DNA of 64,000 nt from Magnetospirillum aberrantis SpK (lineage in GTDB: Bacteria > Pseudomonadota > Alphaproteobacteria > Rhodospirillales > Magnetospirillaceae), in NCBI RefSeq assembly GCF_011022235.1, contig NZ_JAAIYP010000004.1:1-64000 (forward strand), read 5' to 3'. Below the pieces are notes generated by a model that searched no databases, had not been told where the DNA came from, and was given only the letters and a program-made list of their open reading frames with translations. The translations under genes were made by a program, and so were the position numbers. Shown here in pieces: positions 9,781 through 19,884 of this stretch (position 1 is the first letter of the stretch; each line of letters opens with the position of its first letter).

Positions 9781-9867
9781 ATGAAGAGCGACTGGTTGCC
9801 CGAAGCCGTGCTGGCCCTTGCCTTTGTCGTCGCGTTGGTGGCGCAGTCGGCCCAAGCTTTCCCCTGA
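9781..9867 (+). CDS. Possible 28-residue membrane or exported peptide
   Basis: A very short reading frame with a strong ribosome-binding site (AGGGAGG at 9769-9775, five bases before the ATG). The peptide is MKSDWLPE followed by about 17 hydrophobic residues and ends AQSAQAFP, so it could be a single-pass membrane peptide or a signal peptide remnant (AQA is a typical signal-peptidase site). No homologue is recognised. Support comes from the ribosome-binding site and composition only. Confidence 0.4.
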   Translation: MKSDWLPEAVLALAFVVALVAQSAQAFP

Positions 9868-9909
9868 AGCTTACGCGCCGAACGCGATGCCCGGTTCCAG
9901 AGCTCAGGC

Positions 9910-10569
9910 TCAGGAACCGACCTCGGGGGCCGTCAGGCCCAGTTGCGAGGCCGCCACCACCGCGCGCGTGCGGTTATTGACATTCAGCGCCTTGAGAATG
10001 GCGGTGACGTGCAGCTTGACCGTGCCTTCGGCCAGTTGCAGCACGCGGGCGATTTCCTTGTTGGACTTGCCCTGGCCCAAAAGCGCCAGCACCTCGCGCT
10101 GACGCGGGGTCAGGAACGACACCGCGTTCTCATTGGCCACCGGGCCCAGGGAATCGCCTTGCGGGTTGCCCTGTTCCAGCAAGGCCGGCGGCAGATAGAC
10201 GCCGCCCGACAGCACCAGCTTGAGCGCCGACAGCATCACCCGCGACGACGACGTCTTGGGAATGAAACCCGCAGCCCCCATGTTGACCGCCTGCAACACG
10301 TGACGACGGTCGTCGGACGCCGACAGCACGATCACCGGCACCTGGTCGGACAGCATGTCCTTGAGCCGCTGCAAGCCCTCGTTCCAGCTCATGCCCGGCA
10401 TGTTGAGGTCCAGCAGCACGATATCCATGTCGGGATGCGCGTCGACGGCGGCCACCGCCTGGGGAAAATCGCAGGCTTCCACGATCGTCAACTCGCCGCC
10501 CAGCTGGTCCAGCACATGACGCAGTCCGTCGCGGAACAATTCGTGGTCGTCGGCAATCAGAATCTTCAT
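9910..10569 (-). CDS. NarL/FixJ-type response regulator
   Basis: A 219-residue two-domain transcription regulator. The N-terminal receiver has D7/D8, phospho-acceptor D54 (VLLDLNMPG), the LSASDD loop and the FIPK lysine. The C-terminal LuxR-type helix-turn-helix (about 150-205) reads LTPRQREVLALLGQGKSNKEIARVL followed by EGTVKLHVTAILKALNV. The start at 10569 places MKILIADDHELF at the N-terminus, as is normal for the family, with GGTGGAAG upstream; an in-frame start at 10626 would add an unusual leader. No sensor kinase is adjacent, so it is an orphan here and its targets are unknown. Confidence 0.9.
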   Translation of the reverse strand: MKILIADDHELFRDGLRHVLDQLGGELTIVEACDFPQAVAAVDAHPDMDIVLLDLNMPGMSWNEGLQRLKDMLSDQVPVIVLSASDDRRHVLQAVNMGAAGFIPKTSSSRVMLSALKLVLSGGVYLPPALLEQGNPQGDSLGPVANENAVSFLTPRQREVLALLGQGKSNKEIARVLQLAEGTVKLHVTAILKALNVNNRTRAVVAASQLGLTAPEVGS

Positions 10570-11039
10570 CGCTTCCACCGTCAACTTTGTCGCCCGACCG
10601 TCGCGGAACCGGTTTCCCGGAGACATCCCCGGCGGCGCCTTCCCCGGCAGCCATGGTGTCAGCTGCGCACGGCGACGTCACCAGGAAAAAGCCCGCCCGG
10701 ACATGGCGATTCCGCCGTTCCGGCCTCTCCCGACTTCTGCAAAATAAGCCGCCCCCTATCGAATGCAATACGAAACCCGAAAAGCGTTCTATTTCCATAC
10801 CATGGACATAAAATCGGATCAGAAAAGGTTATATCCATGGAGCAAGAAGAGGTACATTTCATCAAACAATGACTATAAGCTTGTCTTTGGCTGGTGCATT
10901 CATGGGAGGACACCATCCCCGGATTTGCCACGGTTGCGCCACACCCTTCCGATCACATTTCTCTTCCATGAGTGGGGGTGATTGGCGTACAGACGCCTCC
11001 CCCCTGGATCTTACGATCGGGAAACCGGAGAAAAACAAG
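10570..11039. other. Gene-poor intergenic stretch
   Basis: About 470 bases between the leftward response regulator and the rightward 73-residue gene, so it should contain divergent promoters. The central part (10745-10880) is noticeably A/T-rich compared with its surroundings. At about 10974-11003 a G-run and C-run bracket GGCGT-ACAG-ACGCC, giving a weak bulged hairpin just before the downstream gene. Reading frames here have no ribosome-binding site or recognisable product, and no promoter can be named with confidence. Confidence 0.4.
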
Positions 11040-11261
11040 ATGGCACGACGCGAAGTGGCCGTCGGACAACGATATCAGCCCACGGAATCCACCGCCCAAT
11101 GGGAGGTCCGGGAACTGACCCGCGACGCCGAGGGCATCGTCCACGCCCGCATGGTCAAGGTGGGCGACCCCACCGCGCTGAAGATGATTTCGGCCTTGGC
11201 GTTGCGGGACAGCAAACTCTATCGCCTGATGGCGGAACCCGCCGACGACGACACCCCCTGA
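11040..11261 (+). CDS. Hypothetical 73-residue protein
   Basis: A small soluble protein beginning MARREVAVGQRYQP. The middle reads as short beta strands (WEVRELTRD, IVHARMVKVGDP), and the end as a helix (LKMISALALRD) with an acidic tail. It could be a small beta-barrel-like domain, but no family is recognised. The ATG at 11040 has GGAGA about nine bases upstream; the in-frame ATG at 10869 has none. It stands alone and is followed by a perfect hairpin at 11311. Confidence 0.65.
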   Translation: MARREVAVGQRYQPTESTAQWEVRELTRDAEGIVHARMVKVGDPTALKMISALALRDSKLYRLMAEPADDDTP

Positions 11262-11310
11262 GAGCCCCCCTGAATCGAGACGCCCCTGAAACAGGTCGGC
11301 TGAAATACAC

Positions 11311-11338
11311 AGGCCGCCGGGAAGGTTCCCGGCGGCCT
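11311..11338 (+). terminator. Perfect GC-rich hairpin after the 73-residue gene
   Basis: Thirteen-base arms AGGCCGCCGGGAA and TTCCCGGCGGCCT pair perfectly around a two-base centre, 49 bases after the stop. No run of T follows, so it may be a factor-dependent or pausing structure rather than a classical intrinsic terminator. Being symmetric, it could act on either strand. Confidence 0.55.
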
Positions 11339-13007
<1,669 letters not shown>

Positions 13008-13025
13008 GGGCCAAGGGGGACACCC

Positions 13026-14246
13026 ATGTTCCGCACCATCGACGCCTTTGACGTCAAGGGCAAGCGGGTGCTGGTCCGTGCCGACCTCAACGTCCCGGCA
13101 AAGGACGGCAAGGTCACGGACACCACCCGCATCGACCGCTCGGCGGCCACTCTGAAAGAGCTGGCCGACAAGGGCGCCAAGGTCATCGTGCTGACTCATT
13201 TCGGCCGCCCCAAGGGGCGCGACGAGAAGTATTCGCAGAAACTTCTGGTCGAGCCGCTGGCCAAGGCGGTGGGCAAGCCCGTCGCCTGGGCCGACGACTG
13301 CATCGGTCCCGAGGCCGAGGGTGTCATCGCCGGCCTCAAGGACGGTGACATCGCGCTGTTGGAAAACGTCCGCTTCCATCCCGAGGAAGAGAAGAACGAG
13401 CCGTCCTTCGCCAGCAAGCTGGCCGATCTGGGCGACCTCTACGTCAACGACGCCTTCTCGACCGCGCACCGCGCCCACGCCTCGACCGAAGGTCTGGCCC
13501 ACATCCTGCCGGCCGCTGCCGGCCGGTTGATGCAGGCCGAGCTCGAGGCCCTGGGCCGTGCGCTGGGAGCCCCGGAAAAGCCGGTGGCCGCATTGGTCGG
13601 CGGCGCCAAGGTCTCCACCAAGCTGGATCTGCTGGGCAATCTGGTGGCCAAGGTGGATTACCTGATCATCGGCGGCGGCATGGCCAACACCTTCCTGTTC
13701 GCCATGGGCAAGCCGGTGGGCAAGTCGCTGTGCGAAAAGGAAATGGCCGACACCGCACGGGAAATCCTGGAAAAGGCCAAGGCCGCCCATTGTCACATCG
13801 TCCTGCCGGTCGATGCGGTGGTGGCCGGCGAGTTCGCCGAGAACGCGCCCAACAGCGTGGTGTCGGTGGACGCGGTGCCCGAGGACAAGATGATCCTGGA
13901 CGCCGGCCCGGCCAGCGTCGAGACAATCATCGACCGCCTGGGCGGCTGCAAGACCCTGGTGTGGAACGGCCCCTTGGGCGCGTTCGAGATCGCCCCCTTC
14001 AACGCGGCGACCGACGCCGTGGCGCAGGCGGCGGCGGAGCGCACCACCCAAGGCAAGCTGTTGACCGTGGCCGGCGGTGGCGACACCGTCGCGGCGCTCG
14101 CCAAGGCCGGCGTGGAAGAGAAGTTCTCCTACGTCTCGACCGCCGGCGGCGCGTTCCTGGAATGGCTGGAAGGCAAGACCCTGCCCGGCGTCGCCGCGCT
14201 TGAAATCAAGCATGGTGCCGGGTGCGGCTGCGGCGGCCAGCACTAA
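13026..14246 (+). CDS. pgk: Phosphoglycerate kinase
   Basis: A 406-residue cytosolic kinase interconverting 1,3-bisphosphoglycerate/ADP and 3-phosphoglycerate/ATP. The signatures [32 protein letters not shown], the nucleotide-binding [12 protein letters not shown] and the C-terminal GGGDTVAAL segment are all present. The protein ends in a short tail rich in Gly and Cys with a final His ([10 protein letters not shown]), not part of the usual fold. It is the last gene of the gap-pgk operon, which closes with a strong terminator. Confidence 0.97.
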   Translation: MFRTIDAFDVKGKRVLVRADLNVPAKDGKVTDTTRIDRSAATLKELADKGAKVIVLTHFGRPKGRDEKYSQKLLVEPLAKAVGKPVAWADDCIGPEAEGVIAGLKDGDIALLENVRFHPEEEKNEPSFASKLADLGDLYVNDAFSTAHRAHASTEGLAHILPAAAGRLMQAELEALGRALGAPEKPVAALVGGAKVSTKLDLLGNLVAKVDYLIIGGGMANTFLFAMGKPVGKSLCEKEMADTAREILEKAKAAHCHIVLPVDAVVAGEFAENAPNSVVSVDAVPEDKMILDAGPASVETIIDRLGGCKTLVWNGPLGAFEIAPFNAATDAVAQAAAERTTQGKLLTVAGGGDTVAALAKAGVEEKFSYVSTAGGAFLEWLEGKTLPGVAALEIKHGAGCGCGGQH

Positions 14247-14269
14247 GCTTGCCCTTCGACGGTATGACG

Positions 14270-14302
14270 AAGGCGGGGGCCATTTGGCCTCCGCCTTTTT
14301 TT
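14270..14302 (+). terminator. Intrinsic terminator of the gap-pgk operon
   Basis: An arm AAGGCGGGGGCC and its partner GGCCTCCGCCTT pair fully (one G-U wobble) around an ATTT loop and run directly into seven T. It lies 24 bases after the pgk stop. This is the clearest intrinsic terminator in the window. Confidence 0.9.
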
Positions 14303-14559
14303 GCGCCCTCACTCAGAACAAATAAAACCAGAGGTGGTAACGATTACATGTCATTCATGTGCGTAAGGGAAATGTGACGAAGAAGATTCGTCCCGCCACT
14401 GATGACCTCTCGATAAAGAAATTGTGCGTATGTGCGCAACGATACTCCTCGCAAATTCTTACAATTTGTTGGTTTCTCGTTAAGTATATTAGCCGATAAA
14501 ATTCCCTTGGACGAGCGCACCACCAAAATGTGGGCGCCGGTGGTCATGGGGACTTGCGG

Positions 14560-16281
14560 ATGCAAGCGGGTATCGAACGGCTGAAGACGTTCCGTGCAAG
14601 CAAAGGAACGAAGGGGTATGTCGGCGTCGCCTCGGTGATGCTGAATGTCCTTGCTCTCGCCCTGCCGCTGGCGCTGCTGCAAATCTATGACCGCATCATC
14701 CCCAACAGTTCGACCGGCACGCTGTTGATCCTGATGGCCGGCGTGGCCAGCGCGGTGATCCTTGAGGCGCTGTTGCGCGTGGCCCGCACCGAAATCGTCG
14801 GCTGGGCCGGCGTGAAGTTCGAACACAACGCCGGGTGCGAGGCATTCGGCCGCATCATGGCCACCCCGGCCGACGAGTTGGAACGCATCGGCGCCGGCGA
14901 GCTGATCGAGCGCCTTGCCGGTCTCCCCACGGTGCGCGAGGTGTTCTCGGAACAATGGGCACTGATTCTGTGCGACCTGCCCTTCGTGTTCCTGTTCCTG
15001 GGCGCTATCGCCTATGTCGCCGGCTGGCTGGTGCTGGCACCGGTGGTCATGCTGGCCGGCTTTGTCGCCTTCGCCTATGTCTCGACCCGCAGCGTCGGCA
15101 AGTCGATCACCGATTTCAACACGGTCCGCGACCGTCGCCAGAACTTCAACATCGAGGTCATCCACGGCATCCACGCCGTCAAGTCCATGGCCATGGAAGG
15201 CCAGATGATCCAGCGCTATGCCCGCCTTCAGGAAAGCGTGGCACGGGCCAACCACATGGTGGTCCAGGGCAATTCCAAAGCGCTGGCGGTGGGACAGGCG
15301 TTCTCGCAATTGCTGACCCTGGTGGTGGTGGTGGGCGGCGGCTGGCTGGTGGTGCGCGGCCATCTGACGGTGGGCGGCCTGTCCGCCTGTACGCTGCTGG
15401 CCGGCCGCGCCTTGCAGCCGGTGCAGAAAGCGGTGGCCATGTGGACCCGTTTCCAGACCGCGCGCCTGATGCGCGAGCGGCTGGCCAGCCTGATGGAATT
15501 GCCGGGCGAGCCCCGGTCGGACAAGGTGCCGTCGCTCAAGCTCAAGGGTGCCATCACGCTGCGCGACGTGAGCTTCGGCCATGGCGAGGACGGTGACGAC
15601 CTGTTCCAGGGGCTGTCGCTGGACATCCGGCCCGGCGAGCGCGTGGCCATCGCCGGCGACAACGGTTCGGGCAAGTCGACCTTGCTGCGCCTGATCCTGG
15701 GGGTAACCCAGCCCAATTCCGGCGAGGTGCTGATCGACGGCCAGCCGGTCACCTCCTACGACCCGGAGGCGCTGCGCAGCGGCGCCATCGCCTATGTGCC
15801 GCAATACAGCGAGTTGTTCCGCGGCACCATCCTCGACAACCTGACCATGTTCCGGCCCCATCTGCGCAAGTCGGCGCTGGCCATCGCCAAGGACCTTGGC
15901 TTGGACGAAGTGGTCTACCGTCTGCCCGGCGGCTACGACACCCGCATCGGCGACGGTTCGGCCGAAGCCTTGCCGCGCGGCGTCATCCAGCGCATCGCCG
16001 TGGTTCGCGCCCTGGCGCCGCGCCCCGGCATCGTGTTGTTCGACGAAGCCAACGCCAGCATGGACGGCCCCGGCGACGAACAATTGCGCCGCTATCTGGA
16101 AAACCTTGATCGCCACTGCACCATGATCCTGGTGACCTTGCGCCCCAGCCTGCAAAAGCTGGGCGACCGCCTGTTGCTGCTCAAGGGCGGCCGACTGGAG
16201 CCCAAGGCGCCAAATCCGGCGGCGCCGACCCCGTATCCCGGTGAATCCTCGGCGGCACCGCTCAGGAGGGCCGCGGAATGA
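14560..16281 (+). CDS. Type I secretion ABC transporter, first subunit (degenerate NBD)
   Basis: A 573-residue fused permease-ATPase: six membrane helices (about 20-310), then one nucleotide-binding domain. Walker A (GDNGSGKST), the Q-loop (YVPQYSELFRGT) and Walker B with its glutamate (IVLFDEANASMD) are normal. The ABC signature is LPRGV instead of LSGGQ, and the switch histidine is replaced by Leu (ILVTLRPS). It has the PrtD/LapB-like style of exporters for large repeat proteins but lacks an N-terminal peptidase-like domain. It is the first gene of an operon with a second ABC protein, a HlyD adaptor and the giant substrate. A GTG at 14530 is an alternative start; the ATG at 14560 is preferred for the GGGGAC upstream. 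Confidence 0.88.
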   Translation: MQAGIERLKTFRASKGTKGYVGVASVMLNVLALALPLALLQIYDRIIPNSSTGTLLILMAGVASAVILEALLRVARTEIVGWAGVKFEHNAGCEAFGRIMATPADELERIGAGELIERLAGLPTVREVFSEQWALILCDLPFVFLFLGAIAYVAGWLVLAPVVMLAGFVAFAYVSTRSVGKSITDFNTVRDRRQNFNIEVIHGIHAVKSMAMEGQMIQRYARLQESVARANHMVVQGNSKALAVGQAFSQLLTLVVVVGGGWLVVRGHLTVGGLSACTLLAGRALQPVQKAVAMWTRFQTARLMRERLASLMELPGEPRSDKVPSLKLKGAITLRDVSFGHGEDGDDLFQGLSLDIRPGERVAIAGDNGSGKSTLLRLILGVTQPNSGEVLIDGQPVTSYDPEALRSGAIAYVPQYSELFRGTILDNLTMFRPHLRKSALAIAKDLGLDEVVYRLPGGYDTRIGDGSAEALPRGVIQRIAVVRALAPRPGIVLFDEANASMDGPGDEQLRRYLENLDRHCTMILVTLRPSLQKLGDRLLLLKGGRLEPKAPNPAAPTPYPGESSAAPLRRAAE

Positions 16282-18473
16282 GCACGATCCCGGCATCCTC
16301 GTTGGGGTGGGGCGGTTTCGTCCAACATGTCGAACTGACCGAGAAACAGGCGGTCGAGGGCGTCCTGGGCGGATTCCGCGCCGTCACCGACCTTGCCGCC
16401 TGTGTCCTGCCGCTGTTGCAGGCCCTGCGCTGGGACGGCGATCTGGTCCACGTCGCCGAGGCGTTGCCCCATTTCGCCGACCAGCTCGACCTGACCGACC
16501 TGCTCAACGTCATGGCCAATCTGGGTTACGCCAGCGCTTCCGAGCGGCTGTGCCCTTCGGGCCTGGATTCCCGCCTGTTGCCATGCCTGTTCCTGCCCGA
16601 TGGCGACCACACCATGGCCATGGTGCTGGTGCGGCCCGCCGACGACGGCAGTGAAAAGCTGGTGGTGTTCGACGCCGCGTCGCGTTCCTATCTCACCATC
16701 ACCGCCCCCGACAGCGTCGGCACGGTCTATCTGTTCCGCCCGCTGGACGAGGACCAGCGGATCGAGATGGAAGAGGCCCCCAAGAACTTCGTGGCCATGA
16801 TCCTGGGACGGTTCAAGCCGCTGTTCGCCCAGATGCTGTTCACCAGTCTGGCGTCGAACCTGCTGGTGCTGGCGACGCCGCTGTTCATCATGGCCATCTA
16901 CGACAAGTTCCTGCCAACCGGCGCGTTCGGCATCCTGGGGGCGTTGGTGGCCGGCATCACGGTGGCGGTGGCCGGCGACTTCGCCTTGCGCAACATCCGG
17001 GCCCGCATGATCGCCTATATCGGCGCCCGCCTCGACCACCTTTTGGGACTGGCCATCTTCCGCCGGCTGCTGCTGTTGGCGCCGCCTTACACCGAATTGG
17101 CCAACCCCAACGCCCAGATCGCCCGGCTGCGCGATTTCGAACTGGTGCGCGAGTTCTTTACCGGCCCCCTGGCCACCACCTTGGCCGAAGCCCCCTTCGT
17201 CGTGCTGTTCCTGATGGTCATGGGCATGCTGGGTGGGGCTTTGGTGCTGGTGCCGTCCGGGGCGCTGGTGTTGTTCTTCCTGTTCGCCCACTTCACCCGC
17301 CCCTTGGTCGAACGCCGGGTGATGGCATCGACGCGGGCGTCGTCGAAGCGCCAGGAATTCCTGGTCGAGGCGCTGTCCAAACCGCGGGCCATCAAGGAAT
17401 CTGGGGCCGAGCAGGTGTGGCGTGAACGCTATCGCACGCTGTCCGCCGATGCCGGCCTGAAAACCCATGCCGCCAATCAGGCCCTGGCCATGGTGGCGTC
17501 GGTGTCCCAGGCCATGGTGGTGCTGACCGGTCTTCTCACCCTGGGCTGGGGGGTGTTGCGGGTGCTCGACGGCGCCATGACGGTGGGCGGGCTGATGGCG
17601 TCGATGATGATGGTGTGGTGGATCCTGCGCCCGCTTCAGACCGCCTTTTCGCTGTTCTCGCAGATCGAGCGGGTCAAGGCTTCGGTCGCCCAGATCAACC
17701 GGCTGATGCAGGTGCGCCCGGAACGGACCGGCACCCCGGCGGTACAGTCGCAACCCCGGCTGTCGGGCCGGCTGTCGCTCAACAACGTGTCGCTGCGCTA
17801 CCACCCCGACGCCGACCCGGCGGTGCTGGGCGTCACCTTCCAGGTGGAGCCGGGCGAGATCGTCGCGCTGATCGGCCCCAACGGCTGCGGCAAGTCCACC
17901 GTGCTGAAGCTGCTGTTGGGACTTTACCGGCCGCAGACCGGCGCGGTGCAGCTCGACAACATCGACATCCGCCAGCTCGACCCGGTCGAATTGCGCCGGG
18001 CCATCGCCTATGTGCCGCAACAGCCCGAGATGTTCTTCGGCACGGTGGCCCAGAACCTGCGTCTGGTCCGCCCCATCGCCACCGACGAGGAATTGCGCTG
18101 GGCCTGCCGCGAGGCCGGGGTGCTGGACGACGTCGAGGCGCTGGAGAAAGGTTTCGAGACCCGGCTGGGCGACGGTCAGACCGAACGCATGTCGTCGTCG
18201 TTCCGTCAGCGCCTGTCGCTGGCGCGGGCCTATCTCAAGCGGGCGCCGATCACCCTTTTGGACGAGCCGGCCTCGGGGCTGGACTTCATGGCCGACCGCA
18301 ACTTCATGGTCACCTTGGAACGCATGCGCGGCCATTCCACCGTGATGCTGGTGACCCACCGCCCCAGCCACCTCAAGCTGGCCGACAAGATCGTGGTGAT
18401 GCAACAGGGCCAAGTGCGCATGGCCGGCCCGGCCAAGCAGGTGCTCGACCGCCTGCCCGCCGGCTTCTTCTGA
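16278..18473 (+). CDS. Type I secretion ABC transporter, second subunit with N-terminal C39-like domain
   Basis: A 731-residue protein starting within the stop of the previous gene (ATGA). Residues 1 to about 150 resemble the catalytically dead C39-like domain of LapB/HlyB-type exporters; no catalytic Cys occupies the usual N-terminal position. Membrane helices follow (about 170-460), then the ATPase: Walker A GPNGCGKST, Q-loop YVPQQPEMFFGT, Walker B ITLLDEPASGLD, and H-loop VTHRPS with the histidine kept. The ABC signature is MSSSF in place of LSGGQ. With the upstream subunit it probably forms a heterodimeric exporter for the giant protein; homodimers cannot be excluded. Confidence 0.9.
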   Translation: MSTIPASSLGWGGFVQHVELTEKQAVEGVLGGFRAVTDLAACVLPLLQALRWDGDLVHVAEALPHFADQLDLTDLLNVMANLGYASASERLCPSGLDSRLLPCLFLPDGDHTMAMVLVRPADDGSEKLVVFDAASRSYLTITAPDSVGTVYLFRPLDEDQRIEMEEAPKNFVAMILGRFKPLFAQMLFTSLASNLLVLATPLFIMAIYDKFLPTGAFGILGALVAGITVAVAGDFALRNIRARMIAYIGARLDHLLGLAIFRRLLLLAPPYTELANPNAQIARLRDFELVREFFTGPLATTLAEAPFVVLFLMVMGMLGGALVLVPSGALVLFFLFAHFTRPLVERRVMASTRASSKRQEFLVEALSKPRAIKESGAEQVWRERYRTLSADAGLKTHAANQALAMVASVSQAMVVLTGLLTLGWGVLRVLDGAMTVGGLMASMMMVWWILRPLQTAFSLFSQIERVKASVAQINRLMQVRPERTGTPAVQSQPRLSGRLSLNNVSLRYHPDADPAVLGVTFQVEPGEIVALIGPNGCGKSTVLKLLLGLYRPQTGAVQLDNIDIRQLDPVELRRAIAYVPQQPEMFFGTVAQNLRLVRPIATDEELRWACREAGVLDDVEALEKGFETRLGDGQTERMSSSFRQRLSLARAYLKRAPITLLDEPASGLDFMADRNFMVTLERMRGHSTVMLVTHRPSHLKLADKIVVMQQGQVRMAGPAKQVLDRLPAGFF

Positions 18474-18485
18474 CGGAATTTCGCG

Positions 18486-19844
18486 ATGACCAACCTCGCC
18501 ACCAACCAGGCTTCCGCCATCAAGCTGCAAAAGGCGTCGCGTCAGGTGCGCCACCTGGCCCATTTCGCCATCGTCGAGGAAGCCGGCATGTCGGCCATCT
18601 CGCGGGCGGCGGTGATCGTGGTCTCGCTGGTGGTGGTCGCCTTCGTCATCTGGGCGTCGCTGATGCGCATGGACGAAGTGGCGACCACTTTCGGTTCGGT
18701 GGTGCCGTCGCGGTCGGTGCAGGTGGTCCAGCACCTGGAAGGCGGCATCGTGCGCGAGATCCTGGTCGAGGACCGCGCCATGGTCGAAGCCGGCCAGCCG
18801 CTGATCCGTCTCGACCCGGTCCAGGCCTCGGCGGAAATGGAACAGGCGGACAGCCGCCGCGTCGCCCTGATGCTCAAGGCCGAGCGTCTGCGCGCCTTCG
18901 TCGACGGCCGCAAGCCCGATTTCGGCAAGGTGTCGCCCAAGTACCAGGGATTGGCCGCCGACCAGATCGACATTCTGCGGGCCGACACCGAACGCTGGCT
19001 GTCGCAAGGCAACGTCTTGTTGGAACAATCGGCCCAAAAGCGCGAGGAAGTCGCCGCCGCCGCCGCCCAGGAACGCGCCGTGCGCGACCAGTTGTCGCTG
19101 GTGGCGGAAGAGGCGCAGATGCGCGAAACCCTGTACCGTGCCGGCCATACCAGCAAGGTCGACTATTTCGCCGCGCTGCGCCAGAAAGCCGCCATCGAGT
19201 CGGAAATCTCGCGCCTTCAGGGACAGCAGCGCACCGCCGGCAAGGCGCTGGAGGAGCTGGAACGCCGCCTCGCCGACCTCGACAACAACCAGCGCCAGGA
19301 CGCCCTCAAGGACCTGGGCACGGTGACCGCTGAACTGGCCCAGGTGGACGAATCGGTGGCCCGCCTCAAGGACCGCGTCGATCGCCTGGAGTTGGTGTCG
19401 CCGGTCCGCGGCTATGTCCAGAACCTTAAGGCCAAGACGGTGGGCGCGGTGGTGCCGGCCGGCGGCCAGATCATGGAAATCGTGCCCACCGACGACGACC
19501 TGTTGGTGGAAACCAAGATCAACACCCGCGACGTCGGCCATCTGATGGCCGGGCAAAAGGTGATCATCAAGGTGGCATCCTATGACTTCGTCCGTTACGG
19601 CAGCGTTGAAGGCACGCTGAAGTCGGTGTCGGCCACCACCTACCTAGACGAGAAAGACAACACCCCATACTACAAGGGATGGGTGCAGATTGCCCATCCG
19701 TGGGTCGGGGACAAGGCCGCCGGCAACACCATCCTGCCCGGCATGACCGTGCAGGCGGACATCGTCACCGGCGAGAAGACGTTGCTGCAATATTTGTTGA
19801 AGCCGATCCACGCTTCGGTGGCACAGGCTTTCCACGAACGCTGA
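18486..19844 (+). CDS. HlyD-family periplasmic adaptor (membrane fusion protein)
   Basis: A 452-residue adaptor linking the ABC exporter to an outer-membrane channel. A short cytosolic N-terminus is followed by one membrane helix (about 40-60). Next come a lipoyl-like half-motif (VVQHLEGGIVREILVEDRAMV), a long coiled coil (about 110-310) for the TolC-type channel, the returning lipoyl half (LVSPVRGYVQNL) and a beta-barrel ending in LPGMTVQADIVTGEKTLLQYL, the hallmark of type I secretion adaptors. It lies 12 bases after the second ABC gene. The TolC partner is not encoded in this window. Confidence 0.93.
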   Translation: MTNLATNQASAIKLQKASRQVRHLAHFAIVEEAGMSAISRAAVIVVSLVVVAFVIWASLMRMDEVATTFGSVVPSRSVQVVQHLEGGIVREILVEDRAMVEAGQPLIRLDPVQASAEMEQADSRRVALMLKAERLRAFVDGRKPDFGKVSPKYQGLAADQIDILRADTERWLSQGNVLLEQSAQKREEVAAAAAQERAVRDQLSLVAEEAQMRETLYRAGHTSKVDYFAALRQKAAIESEISRLQGQQRTAGKALEELERRLADLDNNQRQDALKDLGTVTAELAQVDESVARLKDRVDRLELVSPVRGYVQNLKAKTVGAVVPAGGQIMEIVPTDDDLLVETKINTRDVGHLMAGQKVIIKVASYDFVRYGSVEGTLKSVSATTYLDEKDNTPYYKGWVQIAHPWVGDKAAGNTILPGMTVQADIVTGEKTLLQYLLKPIHASVAQAFHER

Positions 19845-19884
19845 GCGGTTCCGGGATTCAGAAGGCGGGCTTTTGGAGGGGATG

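Noticed and set aside
11311-11338. Riboswitch or small RNA upstream of gap
   Set aside because: Only a simple perfect hairpin is visible, close to the preceding gene's stop and nearly 700 bases from gap. No conserved aptamer pattern was recognised.
16092-19556. A 1,154-codon minus-strand frame across the secretion genes
   Set aside because: It is antisense to two ABC genes and the HlyD gene with clear motifs. The translation is His/Gln/Arg-rich and has no recognisable domain.
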